Shown: piece by piece, positions 5,579-6,659 of the stretch
Numbering within the stretch: position 1 is the stretch's first letter
Layout: each line of letters starts with the position of its first letter
DNA from: Anaerolineae bacterium
GTDB taxonomy: Bacteria > Chloroflexota > Anaerolineae > DRVO01
Length of the DNA: 6,659 nt
Reading direction: 5' to 3'
NCBI GenBank assembly: GCA_012719195.1
Contig: JAAYAV010000012.1
Coordinates: forward strand, 1-6,659
Notes under the pieces: model-generated
Told to the model about the DNA's origin: nothing
Database searches by the model: none
The model's input: the letters and a program-made list of their open reading frames with translations, nothing else
Made by a program: the position numbers and the translations under genes

Positions 5579-6659
5579 ACTCCTCCCACCGCTCGTCCAC
5601 CAATCGGTGGGTCTCCGCATTCATGGTCGCTTCCGTGGGCCACTCGCGCTCGAAGCCGTCTCCCGGGCCCTTGGCGGTGGCGTCTATCCCCAGCTTACCG
5701 CCGTACCCCGGGCGCAGGCTGGCGTGATCCAGATCGTCGGTCGGGCCCTCGACCACCACCAGATCGCGCGCCGGGTCCACGCTGTTGCCCACCCGCCAGG
5801 TGACCTCGGACAGGTCGTGGACGTTCACGTCCTCGTCCACCACGACGATCGTTTTGCTTAGCATCATCAGGCCCAGGCCCCAGAGGCCGTAGAGCACGCT
5901 CCGGGCGTGGCCGGGGTAGCGCTTGCGGATAGAGACGATCACCAGGTTGTGGAAGACGCCCTCGGCCGGCATGTTCATGTCTATCACGTCCGGCAGCATC
6001 AGGCGGATCAGGGGAAGGAAGAGACGCTCCGTCGCCTTGCCCATCCAGTAGTCTTCCATTGGCGGTCGCCCAACCACCGTGGCGGGGTAGATGGCGTCTC
6101 TGCGGCGGGTGATTGCCGTCACGTGGAAGACCGGATAAAGGTCCGGCAGGCTATAGTAGCCGGTGTGATCGCCGAAAGGACCCTCGAGCCGCCGCTCGTC
6201 TAGGTCCACATAGCCCTCGATCACAATGTCCGACGCCGCCGGCACCTCGAGTTCGACGGTCACCCCCTTCACCATCTCCACGCCCTTGCCGCGCAGCCAG
6301 CCGGCCAGCAGCATCTCGTCTATCCCCTGCGGCAGCGGCGCCGAGGCGGCGTAGGTGACCGCCGGGTCGCCACCCAGAGCGATGGCGGCCTCAAGCCGTC
6401 CCTGCCCGATGCTATGCGCCGACCGCTGATGGTCGGCACCGCCCTTGTGCCTCTGCCAGTGCATCCCCAACGTGCGCTCATCGAAGACCTGGAGCCGGTA
6501 CATGCCCACGTTGCGGCGCCCAGTGGTCGGATCACGCGTGATGACGGCGGGCAAGGTGACGTAGCGTCCACCGTCGTACGGCCAGCACTTGATGATGGGC
6601 AGCGATTCCAGCGAAGCGGACGCGGTCTCCACGACCTGCTGACAGGGTGCCCGGCCCAC
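5568..6659 (-). CDS. ubiD: UbiD-family prenyl-FMN-dependent decarboxylase (MqnL-like), 5' truncated by window
   Basis: 363 residues are visible and the frame runs off the right edge. Full family members are roughly 480-490 residues, so about a quarter is missing; the GTG at the very edge is an internal Val codon. The family decarboxylates aromatic acids using prenylated FMN made by UbiX. Counted from the window edge, visible blocks are RNVGMYRLQV (49-58), GMHWQRHKGG (65-74), PLPQGIDEMLLAG (108-120), EGPFGDHTGYY (159-169), VVGRPPMEDYW (195-205), PAEGVFHN (231-238) and GIDATAKGPG (324-333). R55, E159 and D164 fit the Arg-Glu-Glu/Asp active-site set known from Fdc1 (R173, E277, E282); the 104-residue spacing from R to E is the same, so the site looks intact. 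With the MqnP-type gene just downstream, the likely substrate is the prenylated 1,4-dihydroxy-6-naphthoate of menaquinone synthesis. A 3-octaprenyl-4-hydroxybenzoate role is the alternative. No UbiX gene is in view. Confidence 0.93.
   Translation of the reverse strand: MGRAPCQQVVETASASLESLPIIKCWPYDGGRYVTLPAVITRDPTTGRRNVGMYRLQVFDERTLGMHWQRHKGGADHQRSAHSIGQGRLEAAIALGGDPAVTYAASAPLPQGIDEMLLAGWLRGKGVEMVKGVTVELEVPAASDIVIEGYVDLDERRLEGPFGDHTGYYSLPDLYPVFHVTAITRRRDAIYPATVVGRPPMEDYWMGKATERLFLPLIRLMLPDVIDMNMPAEGVFHNLVIVSIRKRYPGHARSVLYGLWGLGLMMLSKTIVVVDEDVNVHDLSEVTWRVGNSVDPARDLVVVEGPTDDLDHASLRPGYGGKLGIDATAKGPGDGFEREWPTEATMNAETHRLVDERWEEYGL
5581..5587 (-). promoter_or_regulatory. Ribosome binding site deciding the prenyltransferase start
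   Basis: On the minus strand GGGAGGA lies inside the last codons of the UbiD gene and is followed closely by ATG at 5578. The spacer from the GGAGG core is only 3 bases, shorter than usual. It still favours this start over the ATG at 5620, which has only a weak GGAAG upstream. Confidence 0.65.

Noticed and set aside
1..6659. CRISPR array, tRNA/rRNA, insertion sequence, riboswitch or defence system
   Set aside because: The whole window is filled by seven coding regions; no regular direct repeats, transposase motifs, terminal inverted repeats or non-coding gap was seen.

Overview
The window is high-GC bacterial DNA that is coding from end to end: seven protein genes, no intergenic gap, no RNA gene and no mobile element. 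Protein style suggests a Chloroflexota-like (Anaerolineae or related) bacterium. The plus-strand gene has the membrane glycosyltransferase plus C-terminal beta-domain layout common there, and the quinone genes are of the futalosine (1,4-dihydroxy-6-naphthoate) type. This assignment is inference from resemblance, not a search result.

Layout. Positions 1-1542 (plus strand) hold the 3' part of a GT-C/ArnT-like membrane glycosyltransferase, cut by the left window edge. Positions 1543-6659 (minus strand) hold one tight operon read right to left: a UbiD-family decarboxylase (cut by the right edge), an MqnP/UbiA-type prenyltransferase, a lipoprotein solute-binding protein, an ABC ATPase, an ABC permease, and a UbiE/MenG methyltransferase. 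Each gene overlaps the next by 4 to 25 bases with the preferred starts. The two convergent transcription units meet with back-to-back stop codons (TAG|CTA at 1540-1545).

How the genes fit together. Prenyltransferase, UbiD decarboxylase and UbiE methylase are the three kinds of enzyme needed to turn 1,4-dihydroxy-6-naphthoate into menaquinone: attach the polyprenyl chain, remove the ring carboxylate, and methylate the ring. Inserted between the prenyltransferase and the methylase, in the same overlapping gene chain, is a complete SsuABC/ThiXYZ-type importer. Its binding protein carries a twin-arginine-like motif and a lipobox. Such an importer is not a standard part of menaquinone synthesis. 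Its substrate is unknown; a pathway precursor or a cofactor precursor (for example riboflavin, needed for the prenylated FMN of UbiD) are the hypotheses worth testing. This transporter-in-pathway arrangement is the most interesting feature of the window.
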